DNA of 64,000 bases from Micromonospora okii (GCF_020884795.1 NZ_BBZF01000014.1:406953-470952), one strand, 5' to 3'; positions 7,821 through 20,944 are shown, numbered from the stretch's first letter. The notes: a model not told the origin generated them from the sequence alone. Program-made: numbers and translations.

Positions 7821-10800
7821 GTGCAGACCTTTCAGTGCTCCTCGTGCGGCCGGGAGATCAAGCCCGCCGCCCAGTGCCCGCACTGCGGCGCGCACCAACC
7901 CCAGTGGGCCGGGCACCTCGCGGAGGTCGAGCGCTCGATCGCGGAGATGAAGGCCCGCGAGGCGGCCATCGCCGCCGAGCAGCGGCAGATCGCCGCGAAG
8001 ATGCAGGCGGCGCTCTTCCAGCGGGACGTCCTGACGCACGCCGGTGAGGAGCGGATCAAGCAGGCCACCCGCCCCCGGAGGGTGCTGCGCCGCAAGCCCC
8101 ACCGCCGCCCGCCGACCGCCGCCCCCGGCGCGCCGCCCCGCGTGCCCCGGCAGGGCGCCGCCCCGCCCGGCCCGGAGGGCCCGCCGCCGCCCCCGCCGCC
8201 CCCGCCCTCGGCGGCCCGCTGGCTCGACGCCGACGACCCGGAGCACCCGCCCGAGGCGTCCTCCCGGGAGGTGCAGAACATCCCGCTCGGGCTGGGGGCG
8301 CTGCTGCTCGCCGTGGCCGCCGTGGTCTTCGCCGCGGTGGCCACCAGCTCGATGGACGCCCTGTCCCGGCTGGGCATCCTGCTCGTCGCGACGGTGCTGC
8401 TCCTGCTCGCCCCGCCGGTGCTGGCCCGGCGGGGGCTCACCTCGACCGGCGAGACGGTCGCCGCCGTGGGCCTGCTGCTGGTCCCGCTGGCCGGGTACGC
8501 CCTCTGGGCGGTGGACCGGATCGGCGGCGGCGCGTCCGGGGCGGTCTTCGCCGCCGTGATCTTCGCGATCACCGCCGCCGTCGGTTTCGGCTACGCCCTC
8601 TGGACGGGGCTGCGCGCGCCCCGCTTCGCCACCGTGCTGGCCGCGCAGCCGGTGCTGCCGCTGCTGGCGTACGAGCGGGTCGACGGGCCGGCCGGCTGGG
8701 CGCTGGTGCTGACCCTGGTCGCCGTGCTCGACCTCTGGCTGGCCCGCTCCCCGGTGACGGTGGAGCGGCCGGTGCGGCGGGACCTGCCGGTCACCCCGGC
8801 CCCGCCGCCCCGACGCGCCACCGGGGACGCCGACCCGCCACGGAGCGACGGGCCGACGGAGGGCCCCGGGCCCGCCCGGGACGGCCGGCCGGAGGGCGCG
8901 CCGGAGGAGGCCGGCGAGGTCCTCGACCCCACCGGCCGCGCGCCGGCCGCCGCGCCGGCCCGCCCCGTCCCGGCGCTGCGCGAGCTGACCTGGCTGCTGC
9001 ACGGCGTCGCGGTGGCGCTGGCCCTGGCGTACGCGCTGACCGCGCTGCTGCGCGCCGGCACGGTGCCGGCGGCCTCGGGCGCGGGCGCGGCCCTGGTGCT
9101 GGCCGCGCTCGTGGGGCTGGTCGGGGCGCTGGCGCTGCGCCGGGCGCCGCTGCCGGACGTGGCCGCCGGCATCCTCACCCTCGCGGTGATCGGCGCGCTG
9201 GGCCGGGTCGCCTCGGTCGCCTTCCCCGGCCGGTCGCTGCTGCTGATCGCCGCCGTCATCACCCTCACCGGGCTGGCCGTCCGGGCCGTACCGGAGACGG
9301 CCCGGCGCGGGCCGCAGCTCGCCGCCGCCGCGGCGCTCACGGTCTGCGGCCTGGTGGTCGCCGGCGGGGCGCTGCGCGCGGGACTGGCCCCCGTCAGGGC
9401 GGCCACCCCGGCCTGGGACGCGGAGCTGGGCCGGTACGCCGCGGAGCTGGCCGCCGCCGTGGGGCCGGCGGCCTGGCAGCTCGCCGCGAGCGCCTTCCTG
9501 CTCACCGTCGCCGCCGTGCTGGCGCTGCCCCGGGAGATCCGCCGCGAGTTCGCGGTGGCCGGGGCCGCGCTGACCGCGCTCGCCGTCCCCGCGTCGTTCG
9601 GGCTGGGCTGGGCGGCGGCGCCGTGGCCGATGGTGCTGACCGCGATCGGCATCGGCGCGGCCGGGCTCACCGCGACCACGCGGCGGGCCGCCACGGCACA
9701 CGCGGTCGCCGCCGCCGTCGTGGGCCTCTTCGGCGCGGGCGCGGGGCTGGCCCGGCCCGGGCTGACCGCCGCCGTGCTGCTGGCGATCTTCGTGGCCGGC
9801 GGGCTGGTCGCGGTGGCGCCCCGGGTCCGGATCACCCCCGCGACCGCCGACGTCGTCTCCACGTGGGCGGCCGGCGGCGCGGCATTCGCGCTGCCGGGCG
9901 CGGTCGCCGCGTTCGTCGCCGCGACCGTGCCGACCGACCCGACGCCGACCCCGGCGAGCCTGCGCGAGGCCACCGTGCCGGTGCTGGCGGCGAGCTTCCT
10001 CGCCGTCTGCGTCACCCTCGGGTACGCCGCCATCGTGCAGGTCTCCGAGCGGCGCATCCCGACGCCGCTGGCGCTGGGGACCGGGCTCGGCGCGGTGACG
10101 GTGACCGCCGCCGCGTTCGTCGCGCCCGGCGCCACCGCCGCCGACGCCTGGGTCGGCGCGCTGCTGTTCGTGGCCGGCACGCTGGTCTTCCTGGCCCCGT
10201 CGATCGACGCGGGGCGACGCTCGGACGTGACGCTGGACGGCTCCGACCTGGCCGCCGCCGCCGTCACCACGGCGCTGGTCGCCACCCTGGTCCGGATCGC
10301 GGCCGTGCTCACCCCCGGCGGGCAGCTCGTGGTGGCCGCCGCCCTGGTGGCGGTGGTCGCCGTCGCGGCGCGGGCGATGCCCGAGGAGTGGCGGCGCGGG
10401 CCGATCGTGGGCCTCACCGTGGGCGGCGTCCTGATCGGGCTGATCGCCGGCTGGAGCGCGCTGCGCGGGGGCTGGGGCGCGCTGGCCACGCCCGGCCCGA
10501 TCTGGGCCGGCGACCTCTCCGGCTGGCCGGCCGCGCCGACCGGCGGGTCCACCTGGCAGGGGCCGGTCGCCCTGGTCCTGCTCGGGCTCGCGGCCGGGGT
10601 GCTGCTGCCGCCCCCGTGGAAGTACGACGTCTCGGGCGTCGCCGCCGTCCTCGCCACCATCGGCGTGCCGGCCGCCTTCGACCTGCCGTGGTGGTCGCCG
10701 GTGCTGGTCGGCCTGGCGGTCGCCACGGCCTTCGGCACGGCCGCTGCGGCCTCGGTCGACCCGCGCGCCGGGCTGTCCCGGGCGGTCGTGGCCGGGGCGG

Positions 10801-12782
10801 TCGCCCTGCACGCGACCGGCGCGGGCCTGGTCCGGCCGTGGACGACCGCGCTGGCGCTGGGCGGCATCGCGCTGATCGGCGTCGTCGTGGCGGTGCTGGC
10901 CCGGGTCTTCGCGGCCCCGCTCGTCTCCGACGTCGAGGCCGACGGGCTGCCGCCGCACCTGGTGCAGATCGGCGGCGCCGCCGTCGGCGGGGCGCTGCTC
11001 GCGTTCCCCGGCGCGGTGGCCGCCCTGGCCGCCGGGTACGGCCGCCCGCCCGAGGTGGTGCTGACCGCCGCGCTGGCGGCCTCCAGCCTGGGTCTGGCGG
11101 CGATGGCCGCAGCCCGCCGGCAGGCTCCGCAGTACCTCCCCTACGCCAGCGCGGCCGTGGTGGGCGGCGCGACGATCAGCGCGGTGGCCGCCATCGTCTG
11201 CGGCCTGCCCTTCGGGGTGTACGCCGCCGCCGGCGCCCTGCTCGGGGTGCTCGCCGAGATGGTCCGCGCCGCCACCGTGCCGCCCGCCGGCTCGGCCCGG
11301 CCCGTCCGGCGCTGGACGGTGCTGCTGGACGGCGCGCTGCGCCGGGCGCCCGACGACGACGGGACGGAGGTGCGCTGGCGGGTCAGCCCGGGGATCGGGG
11401 CGCTGGCCGCCGCCGCGCTGCCGACGCTGCTGGCCGTGGCGTCGCTCGCCCCCGCGCTGGAGGCGGCGCTGGTCGAGCCGTACCGCTCGCTGGGCCGGGT
11501 CTGGCAGGGGCCGCCGCCGGAGCTGGTCACGCCGTCGGCCGACGCGGTCGACCCGACGCACGTGCTGACCGCGCTGCTGCTCACCGTGACGGCGGCGCTG
11601 GCCGCGGTCGGGCTCAGCGGCGGCCGGCGGTCCCGGGCCGTGCCGGTGGTGCTCCCCGGCGTGGCGGTGACGCTGCTGATCGCCCCCATCGCCCTCGGCC
11701 GGGGCTGGCCGGAGAGTGTGCTCGCCGCCCTGTCGGTCTTCACCGTCGCGATGCTGGGGCTGGCGCTCACGCCGCCCCCTCCGCTGGCGGAGCAGGCCCG
11801 CTCGCTGCGGGCCGCCCGGGTGGTGGTCTTCGTCATCGGGCTCGCCGGAGGCGGGGCGGGGCTGCTCGGCGGCCTGGCCACCCGGGAGCTGACCCTGTTC
11901 ACCCTGGGCGGCGCCGTGGGCGTCGGTGCCGTCGCCGCCCTGTACGGCGTCACCCAGCGGGCCCGCATCCTGGGCTGGTTGTTCGCGTCGCTGTCGGCGC
12001 AGCTCTTCGTCCTCGTGGCGAGCCTAGTGGCCGGGCTCGCGGCCGTCTGGGCCGCGTTCGGGGTGCTGGCCGTCGGGGCGGCCCTCCAGGTGTTCGCCGC
12101 GACCCTGCCCCGGCTGCGCCGTCCCGAGGCGCAGCGGGAGGCGGCCACCGTGGAGTGGAGCGGGTACGCCGCCGCCCTGATCGCCCTGGCGCTGGCCTTC
12201 GACTCGCCCCGGCACATCGCCGCGCTGCTGGCCGCCTGGGGCGCGGTGCTCGGGGTGGCGGCCACCCGGCCGAACCGCCGGCCGGTGGAGCGGCGCATCC
12301 TGTTCTGGGCGGTGGTGTTCTGCGAGATCGTCGCCTGGTGGATCCTGATGCGGGTCGCCGACGTGGCGCTGCCCGAGGCGTACACGCTGCCGTTCGCGGC
12401 GCTGGCCCTGCTCGTGGGGGTGCTGGAGCTGCGGCAGCGGGCGGACCTGTCGAGCTGGGTGGCGTACGGGCCGGCGCTCGTCGCCGCGTTCGTGCCCACC
12501 CTGGCGATCGTGCTGGCCACCGACTCCAGCACGCTGCGCCAGGTGCTGCTGCTGCTCGGCGCGGTGGCGGTGCTGATCTTCGGCACGACCAGCCAGCAGC
12601 AGGCCCCGGTGATCGTCGGTGCAGTGGTGACCGCCGTCACGGCGGTGCACGCGCTGTTCAGCCTCGGTCCGTGGCTGGTGCTGATCCCCGTCGGGCTGGT
12701 GCTGCTGGTCCTCGGGGCGAGCAACGAACGCCGCCGCCGCGCCCAGGAACGCCTCCAGACCGCCCTGCGCGGCATGCGCTGA
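7821..12782 (+). CDS. giant polytopic membrane protein with N-terminal zinc ribbon (1,653 aa)
   Basis: Start GTG at 7821 with GGTGGAGG just upstream; the protein then opens directly with a zinc ribbon, CSSCGREIKPAAQCPHCGAH (CxxC...CxxC). A charged helix (EVERSIAEMKAREAAIAAE) and a proline-rich linker follow to about residue 160. From about residue 165 to the end the chain is almost continuous hydrophobic helices, likely several dozen. Two soluble interruptions are visible: the Pro/Arg/Glu-rich stretch near residues 310-390 and a shorter one near residue 1180. Related giant permease-like proteins occur in Streptomyces, but no function is established to my knowledge. The gene stands alone. Confidence 0.85.
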   Translation: MQTFQCSSCGREIKPAAQCPHCGAHQPQWAGHLAEVERSIAEMKAREAAIAAEQRQIAAKMQAALFQRDVLTHAGEERIKQATRPRRVLRRKPHRRPPTAAPGAPPRVPRQGAAPPGPEGPPPPPPPPPSAARWLDADDPEHPPEASSREVQNIPLGLGALLLAVAAVVFAAVATSSMDALSRLGILLVATVLLLLAPPVLARRGLTSTGETVAAVGLLLVPLAGYALWAVDRIGGGASGAVFAAVIFAITAAVGFGYALWTGLRAPRFATVLAAQPVLPLLAYERVDGPAGWALVLTLVAVLDLWLARSPVTVERPVRRDLPVTPAPPPRRATGDADPPRSDGPTEGPGPARDGRPEGAPEEAGEVLDPTGRAPAAAPARPVPALRELTWLLHGVAVALALAYALTALLRAGTVPAASGAGAALVLAALVGLVGALALRRAPLPDVAAGILTLAVIGALGRVASVAFPGRSLLLIAAVITLTGLAVRAVPETARRGPQLAAAAALTVCGLVVAGGALRAGLAPVRAATPAWDAELGRYAAELAAAVGPAAWQLAASAFLLTVAAVLALPREIRREFAVAGAALTALAVPASFGLGWAAAPWPMVLTAIGIGAAGLTATTRRAATAHAVAAAVVGLFGAGAGLARPGLTAAVLLAIFVAGGLVAVAPRVRITPATADVVSTWAAGGAAFALPGAVAAFVAATVPTDPTPTPASLREATVPVLAASFLAVCVTLGYAAIVQVSERRIPTPLALGTGLGAVTVTAAAFVAPGATAADAWVGALLFVAGTLVFLAPSIDAGRRSDVTLDGSDLAAAAVTTALVATLVRIAAVLTPGGQLVVAAALVAVVAVAARAMPEEWRRGPIVGLTVGGVLIGLIAGWSALRGGWGALATPGPIWAGDLSGWPAAPTGGSTWQGPVALVLLGLAAGVLLPPPWKYDVSGVAAVLATIGVPAAFDLPWWSPVLVGLAVATAFGTAAAASVDPRAGLSRAVVAGAVALHATGAGLVRPWTTALALGGIALIGVVVAVLARVFAAPLVSDVEADGLPPHLVQIGGAAVGGALLAFPGAVAALAAGYGRPPEVVLTAALAASSLGLAAMAAARRQAPQYLPYASAAVVGGATISAVAAIVCGLPFGVYAAAGALLGVLAEMVRAATVPPAGSARPVRRWTVLLDGALRRAPDDDGTEVRWRVSPGIGALAAAALPTLLAVASLAPALEAALVEPYRSLGRVWQGPPPELVTPSADAVDPTHVLTALLLTVTAALAAVGLSGGRRSRAVPVVLPGVAVTLLIAPIALGRGWPESVLAALSVFTVAMLGLALTPPPPLAEQARSLRAARVVVFVIGLAGGGAGLLGGLATRELTLFTLGGAVGVGAVAALYGVTQRARILGWLFASLSAQLFVLVASLVAGLAAVWAAFGVLAVGAALQVFAATLPRLRRPEAQREAATVEWSGYAAALIALALAFDSPRHIAALLAAWGAVLGVAATRPNRRPVERRILFWAVVFCEIVAWWILMRVADVALPEAYTLPFAALALLVGVLELRQRADLSSWVAYGPALVAAFVPTLAIVLATDSSTLRQVLLLLGAVAVLIFGTTSQQQAPVIVGAVVTAVTAVHALFSLGPWLVLIPVGLVLLVLGASNERRRRAQERLQTALRGMR

Positions 12783-12789
12783 CAGGTGC

Positions 12790-12842
12790 AAGGAAGGGCC
12801 CCTTGTTAACGCTTCCGGTAGAGCAGGGGCCCCCTGTTAACC
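12790..12842. repeat. dispersed intergenic repeat family 1, copy 2
   Basis: This copy lies between two convergent genes (giant membrane protein and purE). The arms read AAGGAAGGGCCCCTTGTTAA and CAGGGGCCCCCTGTTAACC, around the linker CGCTTCCGGTAGAG. The arms are strongly self-complementary, suiting a bidirectional terminator. Confidence 0.9.
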
Positions 12843-12893
12843 ACCCGGAACCCGGCGGGCGGGCTCCGGCGGCGCCCACCCCGGCGGGGCGGC

Positions 12894-13385
12894 TCAGCCG
12901 AGGGAGGCGTGCAGGGCGGCTTCCTTCTCGGCGACCAGCTTCTCCAGGCCCTCCTGGTACGCGACCATGCGCGCCCGCAGGTCGGCGTCGGCGGCGGCCA
13001 GGATGCGGACGGCCAGCAGCCCGGCGTTGCGGGCGTTGCCGATCGACACGGTCGCCACCGGCACGCCGGCCGGCATCTGCACGATGGAGAGCAGGGAGTC
13101 CATCCCGTCGAGGTGCTTCAGCGGCACCGGCACGCCGATCACCGGCAGCGGGGTGACCGAGGCGACCATGCCCGGCAGGTGGGCGGCCCCTCCGGCCCCG
13201 GCGATGATCACCTTGAGCCCCCGGTCGGCGGCGGTGCGGCCGTACTCGATCATCTTGCCGGGGGTGCGGTGCGCCGAGACGACGCCGACCTCGTAGGCGA
13301 CGCCGAACTCGTCCAGCGCCTCGCCGGCCGCCCGCATCGTCGGCCAGTCCGAGTCGCTGCCCATGATCAGCCCGACCGTACTCAT
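12894..13385 (-). CDS. purE: N5-carboxyaminoimidazole ribonucleotide mutase (class I PurE)
   Basis: A 163-aa protein of the usual class I PurE length. It moves the carboxyl group of N5-CAIR to C4, giving CAIR, in de novo purine synthesis. The substrate site is [17 protein letters not shown] (residues 8 onward), with [10 protein letters not shown] and [14 protein letters not shown]. The ATG at 13385 overlaps the purK stop by 4 nt (ATGA), indicating translational coupling with purK, which supplies its substrate. It is the distal gene of the pair. Downstream, a family 1 repeat separates it from the convergent membrane-protein gene. Confidence 0.97.
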   Translation of the reverse strand: MSTVGLIMGSDSDWPTMRAAGEALDEFGVAYEVGVVSAHRTPGKMIEYGRTAADRGLKVIIAGAGGAAHLPGMVASVTPLPVIGVPVPLKHLDGMDSLLSIVQMPAGVPVATVSIGNARNAGLLAVRILAAADADLRARMVAYQEGLEKLVAEKEAALHASLG

Positions 13386-14542
13386 GGGGTCCCCTCCCGG
13401 AGCCAGCGGGCGGCCCGCGCGGCCCGCTTCCGTACGTCGTCCAGGTCGTCGCCGAGCACCGTGACGTGCCCGATCTTGCGGCCGGGGCGCACCTGCTTGC
13501 CGTACAGGTGGACCTTGGCGCCCGGCTCGGCGGCGAAGAGGTGGTGCAGCCGCTCGTCGATGGACATGCCGCCCGGCTCCCCGCCGAGCACGTTCGCCAT
13601 GACCACCACGGGGGCGGCCAGCGAGGTGTCCCCCATCGGGTAGTCGAGGACGGCCCGTAGGTGCTGCTCGAACTGCGAGGTCCGGGCCCCCTCGATGGTC
13701 CAGTGCCCCGAGTTGTGGGGGCGCATCGCCAGCTCGTTGACCACGAGCCCGGCCGGGGTCTCGAAGAGCTCCACGGCGAGCAGGCCGACCACGCCGAGCG
13801 CGGTGGCCAGGTCGATGGCGAGCTGCTGAGCGGCGACCGCCCGCTCCTCGGGCAGGTCGGGGGCCGGGGCGAGCACCTCGACGCAGATGCCGTCGACCTG
13901 CACGGTCTCCACCACCGGGTACGCGGCGACCTGCCCGAACGGCGAGCGCGCCACCTGCACGGCCAGCTCCCGGCGCAGCGCCACCCGCTCCTCGACGATC
14001 AGCGTGGTCCCGCCGGCCAGCAGGGTGGCGGCCAACTCGCTGGCCTGCGCCGCGTCGGAGACCATCCAGACGCCCCGGCCGTCGTACCCGCCCCGGGCCG
14101 CCTTGAGCACCACAGGCCAGCCCCGCTCGTCGCCGAAGGCGACCAGGTCGGCGGGGTCGGCGACGGGCCGCCACGCCGGGATCGGCGCGCCCAGCTCGCC
14201 GAGTCGCTCCCGCATGACCCGCTTGTCCTGGGCGTGCAGCAGCGCGTCGGCCGGCGGGAAAAGCTTCACCCCCTCGGCGGCGAGGGCGCGGATGTGCTCC
14301 GTCGGCACGTGCTCGTGGTCGAAGGTGACCACGTCGCAGTTCTTGGCGAAGGTGCGCAGGGCGGCGAGGTCGGTGTGGTCGCCGTACTGGACGTCGGCGG
14401 CGACCAGGGCCGCGCCGTCGTCCGGGGCCTGCGCGAGCACGCGCAGCGACTGACCGAGGGCGATCGCGGCCTGGTGGGTCATGCGGGCCAGTTGGCCGCC
14501 CCCCACCATGCCGACAACAGGCAGACCGGTTCGGGTATCCAT
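13382..14542 (-). CDS. purK: 5-(carboxyamino)imidazole ribonucleotide synthase
   Basis: A 386-aa ATP-grasp enzyme that carboxylates AIR to N5-CAIR using ATP and bicarbonate, the step before PurE. It begins [31 protein letters not shown] is the family hallmark N-terminus. The ATP-grasp core shows [20 protein letters not shown] and, near the C-terminus, [20 protein letters not shown] with the metal-binding Glu-Asn region. I place the start at ATG 14542 rather than further upstream because that extension would put unrelated residues before the first beta strand. The stop overlaps the purE start. Confidence 0.96.
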   Translation of the reverse strand: MDTRTGLPVVGMVGGGQLARMTHQAAIALGQSLRVLAQAPDDGAALVAADVQYGDHTDLAALRTFAKNCDVVTFDHEHVPTEHIRALAAEGVKLFPPADALLHAQDKRVMRERLGELGAPIPAWRPVADPADLVAFGDERGWPVVLKAARGGYDGRGVWMVSDAAQASELAATLLAGGTTLIVEERVALRRELAVQVARSPFGQVAAYPVVETVQVDGICVEVLAPAPDLPEERAVAAQQLAIDLATALGVVGLLAVELFETPAGLVVNELAMRPHNSGHWTIEGARTSQFEQHLRAVLDYPMGDTSLAAPVVVMANVLGGEPGGMSIDERLHHLFAAEPGAKVHLYGKQVRPGRKIGHVTVLGDDLDDVRKRAARAARWLREGTP

Positions 14543-14630
14543 CTCGCCCACCAGCCTAGCGGCGGCCCACCTCGGGCCCGGGGCCGAGGTGGGCACCGCC
14601 CGGGCGAGGCGGCCCCGCCGCCCCAGGCGG

Positions 14631-14680
14631 GGTGAGAGGGGAACCCTTCTCTACCGCAGGCGTTAACAAGGGGCCCTTCC

Positions 14681-14683
<3 letters not shown>
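14631..14683. repeat. dispersed intergenic repeat family 1, copy 3 (reverse orientation)
   Basis: An inverted copy whose last bases (TTA on the plus strand, 14681-14683) are the stop codon of the minus-strand YyaL-type gene. That gene therefore ends inside the repeat (TAAGGAAGGGGCCCC read on its own strand). The copy sits between this gene and purK. Confidence 0.9.
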
Positions 14684-16774
<2,091 letters not shown>

Positions 16775-16889
16775 CGGTCGACCATATCCAGTCCGGGCCG
16801 CTCCCACCCGGCGTCCCCCGGAGCTCCTCCCCCGCCCGAATCCATCGATTCCCATGCCCCGAGGGCGGTCACCGGAGCGGCCGGACGCG

Positions 16890-19421
16890 TCAGGAGGCGC
16901 CGTCGGCGCGCAGCGGGAGGACGTTCGGCCGGGCGGTGTCGAGCAGCGTCCCGAGCACCGCGCCGATCTTGTCCGCCGGCATCGGCTTGAAGAAGTGGTA
17001 CCCCTGGGCCGCCGTGCACCCCAGCTCGGCCAGCGCGAGCCGCTGCTCGGCGGTCTCCACGCCCTCGGCCACCACCCGCAGGCCCAGCTCGTGCGCGAGC
17101 CGCACGGTCGCCCGGACGATCGCCGCCGCCTCCGGCGAGTCGGCCATCCGGATCACGAACGAGCGGTCCACCTTCAGCTCGTCCACGGCGATCCGGGTCA
17201 CGAACGCCAGCGACGAGAAGCCGGTGCCGAAGTCGTCCACGGCGAGCTGCACGCCCATCCCCCGCAGCGCGGCGAGCACGTCGTCGATGACCTCCAGCTC
17301 GCTCATCACCACGGTCTCGGTGATCTCCAGCACCAGCCGGTGCGGCGGCACCTGGTGGCGGCGCAGCGCGTCGCCGATCTCGGCGGGCAGCCCGGGGTCG
17401 AGCAGGCTGCGGGCCGAGAGGTTGACCGAGATCGGCACGTCCAGCCCCTGCCGGGCCCAGTCGGCGGCCACCGCGAGGGCCTTGTCCAGCACGTACCGGG
17501 TGAACGTGCCGAGCTGCTCGCTGTGCTCCACCGGCCGGATGAAGTCGTTCGGGCCGAGCCAGCCCCGGCGTGGGTGCCGCCAGCGGATCAGCGCCTCCAC
17601 CCCGGTCGGCGCGCCGGTGGCCAGGTCCACCGCCGGCTGGAGGGCCAGCACGAGCTGGTCGTCGGCGGCGAGGGCCTCGCGCAGCTCCGCGAGCAGCGCG
17701 AGGTGGTCGGTGCTCGCGGCGTCCCGGGAGCTGTCGTACGCGGCGACGTTGCCGCCGCCCTCCTTGGCCTGGTACATGGCGATGTCGGCCCGGCGCAGCA
17801 GCTCGGTCAGGTCGGCGGTGCCGGCGTCGGCGACCACCACCCCGACGGAGACCTCGACGGACATCCGCACGCCGGCCACCTCGGTGGGGGCGGCCAGCCG
17901 CTCGGCGATCTCCCGGGCCTGGCGCAGCGCGTACGCCATCGGGGCGGTCCGGCCGCCGAGGACCGGGACCGACGTCAGCAGCAGGGCGAACTCGTCGCCG
18001 CCGAGCCGGCCCAGCAGGTCGCCGCAGCGGGTCAGCGGGCCGAGCCGGTTGGCGGCGAGCCGCAGGAGCTCGTCGCCGGCCGCGTGGCCGAGGGTGTCGT
18101 TGACCTCCTTGAACTGGTCGAGGTCGAGCAGCAGGAGGGCCACCGGGTGGTCGTGGGGGCGCTGCCGCAGCGCCTGGTCGCCCCTGCCGAGCAGGGCAGC
18201 CCGGTTGAGCAGGCCGGTGAGCGGGTCGTGGACCGCGTCGTACGACGACCGGGCGGTGACCAGCCGCAGCTCGCGGTGGGTGGCGCCGTCGTGCAGGGCG
18301 GCGGCGAGGGCGTCGGAGAACGCGGCGACGGCGTCCTGCTCCCAGGCGCTGGGCGGCGCCGAGCGGGGAAAGCGGACCCGCAGCACGCCGACCCGGTTCG
18401 CGTCGACGGAGAGCGGGCGGACCAGTACGTGCCGGTCGGAGACGGCCCGGGCGGGCGGGTCGATCTCCTGGTCGACCACCTGGCCGCCGCGCTCGCCCCG
18501 GTAGCGCCGCCAGCGGCCGTCGCCCCGGGCCACGTCCACGTCGACCAGTTCGGCGCCGAAGAGGGTCAGCGCGCCGGTGACGGCGGCGGTGGCGACGCCG
18601 CGCTCGTCGAGCCGGTTGAGCGTGGCGGTCGTCTCGGCGAACGTCCGCCAGGTGCGCTGTTCCTGGTCGGCGCGGAGCTGGTGCCGGTAGGTCTGCTGGA
18701 GCAGCCAGAGCCCGGGCGGGAACAGCAGCAGCCAGCGGGCGTCGACCTCCAGCAGCGCCACCACCGACAGGCCGACGGCCACGTTCCCGATGAACATGAG
18801 CGGCTTGCTGCGGAGCGCGGCGGCGGCCGGCGGGCCGATCGACACGCCGTGCCGCAGCGCCACGCCGGCCCCGCCGAGCCAGGCGGTGGCGAGCAGGTAC
18901 GCCACCGAGCCCGCCGCCAGGGCCAGGGCGAGTTCCGGGGTGAGGGGCGCGAGCAGCGGCGCGCCGAGGGCGGTGGCGACCGTCGCGGCCAGGGCCGTGG
19001 CGACGGTCAGCGAGGCCGCGATGCGGACGGTCTCCAGCGGCGATCGGTGGTCGGCGGCCAGGGAGAGCACCACCCACGCCGCGCCGGCGCCGAGCAGCGT
19101 GGCCGCGGGGAGCCAGCCGGCGGGGACCAGGTGGAGGCAGACGACGAGCGCGGCCTCGCCCCAGGTGATGCTGACCATGCCGCTGGCGGTGCGGAACCGC
19201 AGCCGGGCGAGCTGCGCGACCGCGACGACGGCGGCGCCGAGGCCGAACCGGGCGGGCGCCGGGAGCGGGTCGTCGGGCGGCAGGTGGGTGGGCAGGATCA
19301 GGCCGACCGCGGCGGCCACCAGCGCGACCAGCGCCACGGCGGCGGTCAGCAGGACCACCCGGTACGGGGTGCCGCGCACGCCGAGCCGGTCGAGCGGACC
19401 GCCGGCCCGGCCGGAGGTCAT
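16890..19421 (-). CDS. membrane-bound GGDEF-EAL cyclic-di-GMP protein
   Basis: An 843-aa protein. The start is ATG 19421 because GGGGGAGG sits about 5 nt upstream, rather than an in-frame start at 19517. Residues about 20-270 form roughly eight membrane helices, followed by a coiled linker and a GAF-like region to about 430. The GGDEF domain has DHDPLTG-like [14 protein letters not shown] and an intact active-site LGGDEF. The EAL domain has [22 protein letters not shown] and [11 protein letters not shown], all the usual metal-binding residues. Both synthesis and degradation of c-di-GMP are possible; which dominates cannot be told. It is likely a single-gene transcription unit. Confidence 0.94.
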   Translation of the reverse strand: MTSGRAGGPLDRLGVRGTPYRVVLLTAAVALVALVAAAVGLILPTHLPPDDPLPAPARFGLGAAVVAVAQLARLRFRTASGMVSITWGEAALVVCLHLVPAGWLPAATLLGAGAAWVVLSLAADHRSPLETVRIAASLTVATALAATVATALGAPLLAPLTPELALALAAGSVAYLLATAWLGGAGVALRHGVSIGPPAAAALRSKPLMFIGNVAVGLSVVALLEVDARWLLLFPPGLWLLQQTYRHQLRADQEQRTWRTFAETTATLNRLDERGVATAAVTGALTLFGAELVDVDVARGDGRWRRYRGERGGQVVDQEIDPPARAVSDRHVLVRPLSVDANRVGVLRVRFPRSAPPSAWEQDAVAAFSDALAAALHDGATHRELRLVTARSSYDAVHDPLTGLLNRAALLGRGDQALRQRPHDHPVALLLLDLDQFKEVNDTLGHAAGDELLRLAANRLGPLTRCGDLLGRLGGDEFALLLTSVPVLGGRTAPMAYALRQAREIAERLAAPTEVAGVRMSVEVSVGVVVADAGTADLTELLRRADIAMYQAKEGGGNVAAYDSSRDAASTDHLALLAELREALAADDQLVLALQPAVDLATGAPTGVEALIRWRHPRRGWLGPNDFIRPVEHSEQLGTFTRYVLDKALAVAADWARQGLDVPISVNLSARSLLDPGLPAEIGDALRRHQVPPHRLVLEITETVVMSELEVIDDVLAALRGMGVQLAVDDFGTGFSSLAFVTRIAVDELKVDRSFVIRMADSPEAAAIVRATVRLAHELGLRVVAEGVETAEQRLALAELGCTAAQGYHFFKPMPADKIGAVLGTLLDTARPNVLPLRADGAS

Positions 19422-19601
19422 CGGCCTCCCCCGTCCGCCGGTCGAAGCCCGGCACGGCGGGCAGCCCTCGCTGACCCGGTCATCGGCGCCCCCTCCCGCG
19501 CGCGGCTCGAAGGGCAATCTGGCCCCCGGCGGGAAGGCTAAGCCAAAGCCGGTGCCCGCAACAGGGGGCGATGACCGACTTCGGCGTGATTCACGCGCGG
19601 A

Positions 19602-19895
19602 TCATCCCTCCCGGCGCTGCTCCTGGCCCTTCGGGGCGGTTCCGCGTGAGTCCCGCTCCGACGTCCCGTCTGCCGGATCGAGGACGGTGGCGTCGGCGCG
19701 GCCGACCTCGGCCGGGTCGCCCGCCGCCGGGAAGCGGTCGGGCAGCCGGCGCAGCCGGGTGTTCATGTTGCGGATCAGGAGCGCGGTGGCGGTGCCCAGG
19801 ACCAGGATGAGGAAGAGACCCATCGGACCGGCTAGGCCACCCGTGCGGGTGTCCCCGAAGTTGTTCTCCGCGAGCACCTGGGCAGCGGTCAACAT
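19602..19895 (-). CDS. small single-pass membrane protein upstream in orientation of mca's 3' end
   Basis: A 97-aa protein with a clear RBS (CGGAGGAACACC) before the ATG at 19895. One hydrophobic helix, GPMGLFLILVLGTATALLI, lies near residues 23-41. It is followed by a basic stretch (RNMNTRLRRLPDRF) and a hydrophilic tail, suggesting N-out/C-in topology. The gene follows mca on the same strand with 48 nt between, so the two may be co-transcribed. Small proteins of this type next to mca occur in other actinomycetes as I recall them, but no function is known to me. Confidence 0.75.
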   Translation of the reverse strand: MLTAAQVLAENNFGDTRTGGLAGPMGLFLILVLGTATALLIRNMNTRLRRLPDRFPAAGDPAEVGRADATVLDPADGTSERDSRGTAPKGQEQRREG

Positions 19896-19943
19896 GGTGT
19901 TCCTCCGAAGTGCGACAGGAGACCAGGGTAGCCCGGCCTCCGC

Positions 19944-20825
19944 TCAGCGGGCATGGGCCGTCTCGCGCACCCCGGCGAAGAGGTCGGACTCGGGCAGCGG
20001 GCTGTCGACCGCCGAGCGGGCGAGCTGGAAATCCTCCGTCGGCCAGGCCTGCTTCTGCAACTCCATCGGCACCTGGAACCAGAAGCCGTCCGGGTCGATC
20101 TGGGTGGCGTGGGCGCGCAGCGCGTCGTCGCGGACCGGGAAGTATTCCGCGCACTCGACCCGGGTGGTGATCCGGACCCCCTTGTCGGGGCGGTCCTCCC
20201 AGCGCTTGAGCCACTCCTCGTACGGGGAGGGGAGGCCGGCGGCGAGGCTGCCCTCGTGCAGCGCGAGGACCTTGCCCCGCGAGAAGCCGACGTCGTAGTA
20301 GAGCTTGAGCGGCTGCCAGGGCTCCCCCAGGTCGGGGTAGCGCTCCGGGTCACCGGCGGCCTCGAAGGCGGCGACGCTGATCTTGTGGGTCATGATGTGG
20401 TCGGGGTGCGGGTAGCCGCCCTCCTCGTCGTACGTGGTGACGACGTGCGGGCGGAACTGCCGCATCAGGCGGACCAGCGGGCCGGCGGCGACGTCGACGT
20501 CCTGCAGGGCGAAGCACCCCTCGGGCAGCGGCGGCAGGGGGTCGCCCTCCGGCAGCCCGGAGTCGACGAACCCGAGCCACGCCTGCTCGACGCCGAGGAT
20601 CGCGCGGGCCGCGTCCATCTCGGCGCGGCGGATCTCGCCGATGTTGGCCCAGACGTCCGGGCGGTCCATCTTCGGGTTGAGCACGCTGCCGCGCTCGCCG
20701 CCCGTGCACGTCACGACCAGCACGTCGACCCCCTCGGCGACGTACTTGGCCATGGTCGCGGCACCCTTGCTCGACTCGTCGTCCGGGTGCGCGTGCACGG
20801 CCATGAGACGCAGTTGCTCTGCCAC
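19944..20825 (-). CDS. mca: mycothiol S-conjugate amidase
   Basis: A 293-aa zinc amidase that cleaves mycothiol S-conjugates of toxins to a mercapturic acid and GlcN-Ins; it is an actinobacterial detoxification enzyme. Zinc ligands and catalysis map to [17 protein letters not shown] (AHPDDE) and [10 protein letters not shown] (PHPDH). The start is GTG 20825 with GAGGAG about 8 nt upstream. Length and the C-terminal [19 protein letters not shown], with [13 protein letters not shown] after it, favour Mca over the related deacetylase MshB. It is divergent from the DUF4307 gene, with 119 nt between the starts. Confidence 0.95.
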   Translation of the reverse strand: MAEQLRLMAVHAHPDDESSKGAATMAKYVAEGVDVLVVTCTGGERGSVLNPKMDRPDVWANIGEIRRAEMDAARAILGVEQAWLGFVDSGLPEGDPLPPLPEGCFALQDVDVAAGPLVRLMRQFRPHVVTTYDEEGGYPHPDHIMTHKISVAAFEAAGDPERYPDLGEPWQPLKLYYDVGFSRGKVLALHEGSLAAGLPSPYEEWLKRWEDRPDKGVRITTRVECAEYFPVRDDALRAHATQIDPDGFWFQVPMELQKQAWPTEDFQLARSAVDSPLPESDLFAGVRETAHAR

Positions 20826-20944
20826 TTGCGGCGCTCCTCGTCTGTGCCCAGCGCGGTGACCTGCCGGCGCCCGTGCCGACCTGTCATCCTTGACTTGCCA
20901 TTCTTGCCGATGCCCCCGACAACGACGCCAGGAGATACCCGCCG

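Noticed and set aside
7719..11561. A 1,280-codon open frame antisense to the giant membrane protein
   Set aside because: High GC makes antisense frames stay open. The composition (Arg, Gly, Gln, Asp runs) is the usual shadow of Ala/Val/Leu-rich genes.
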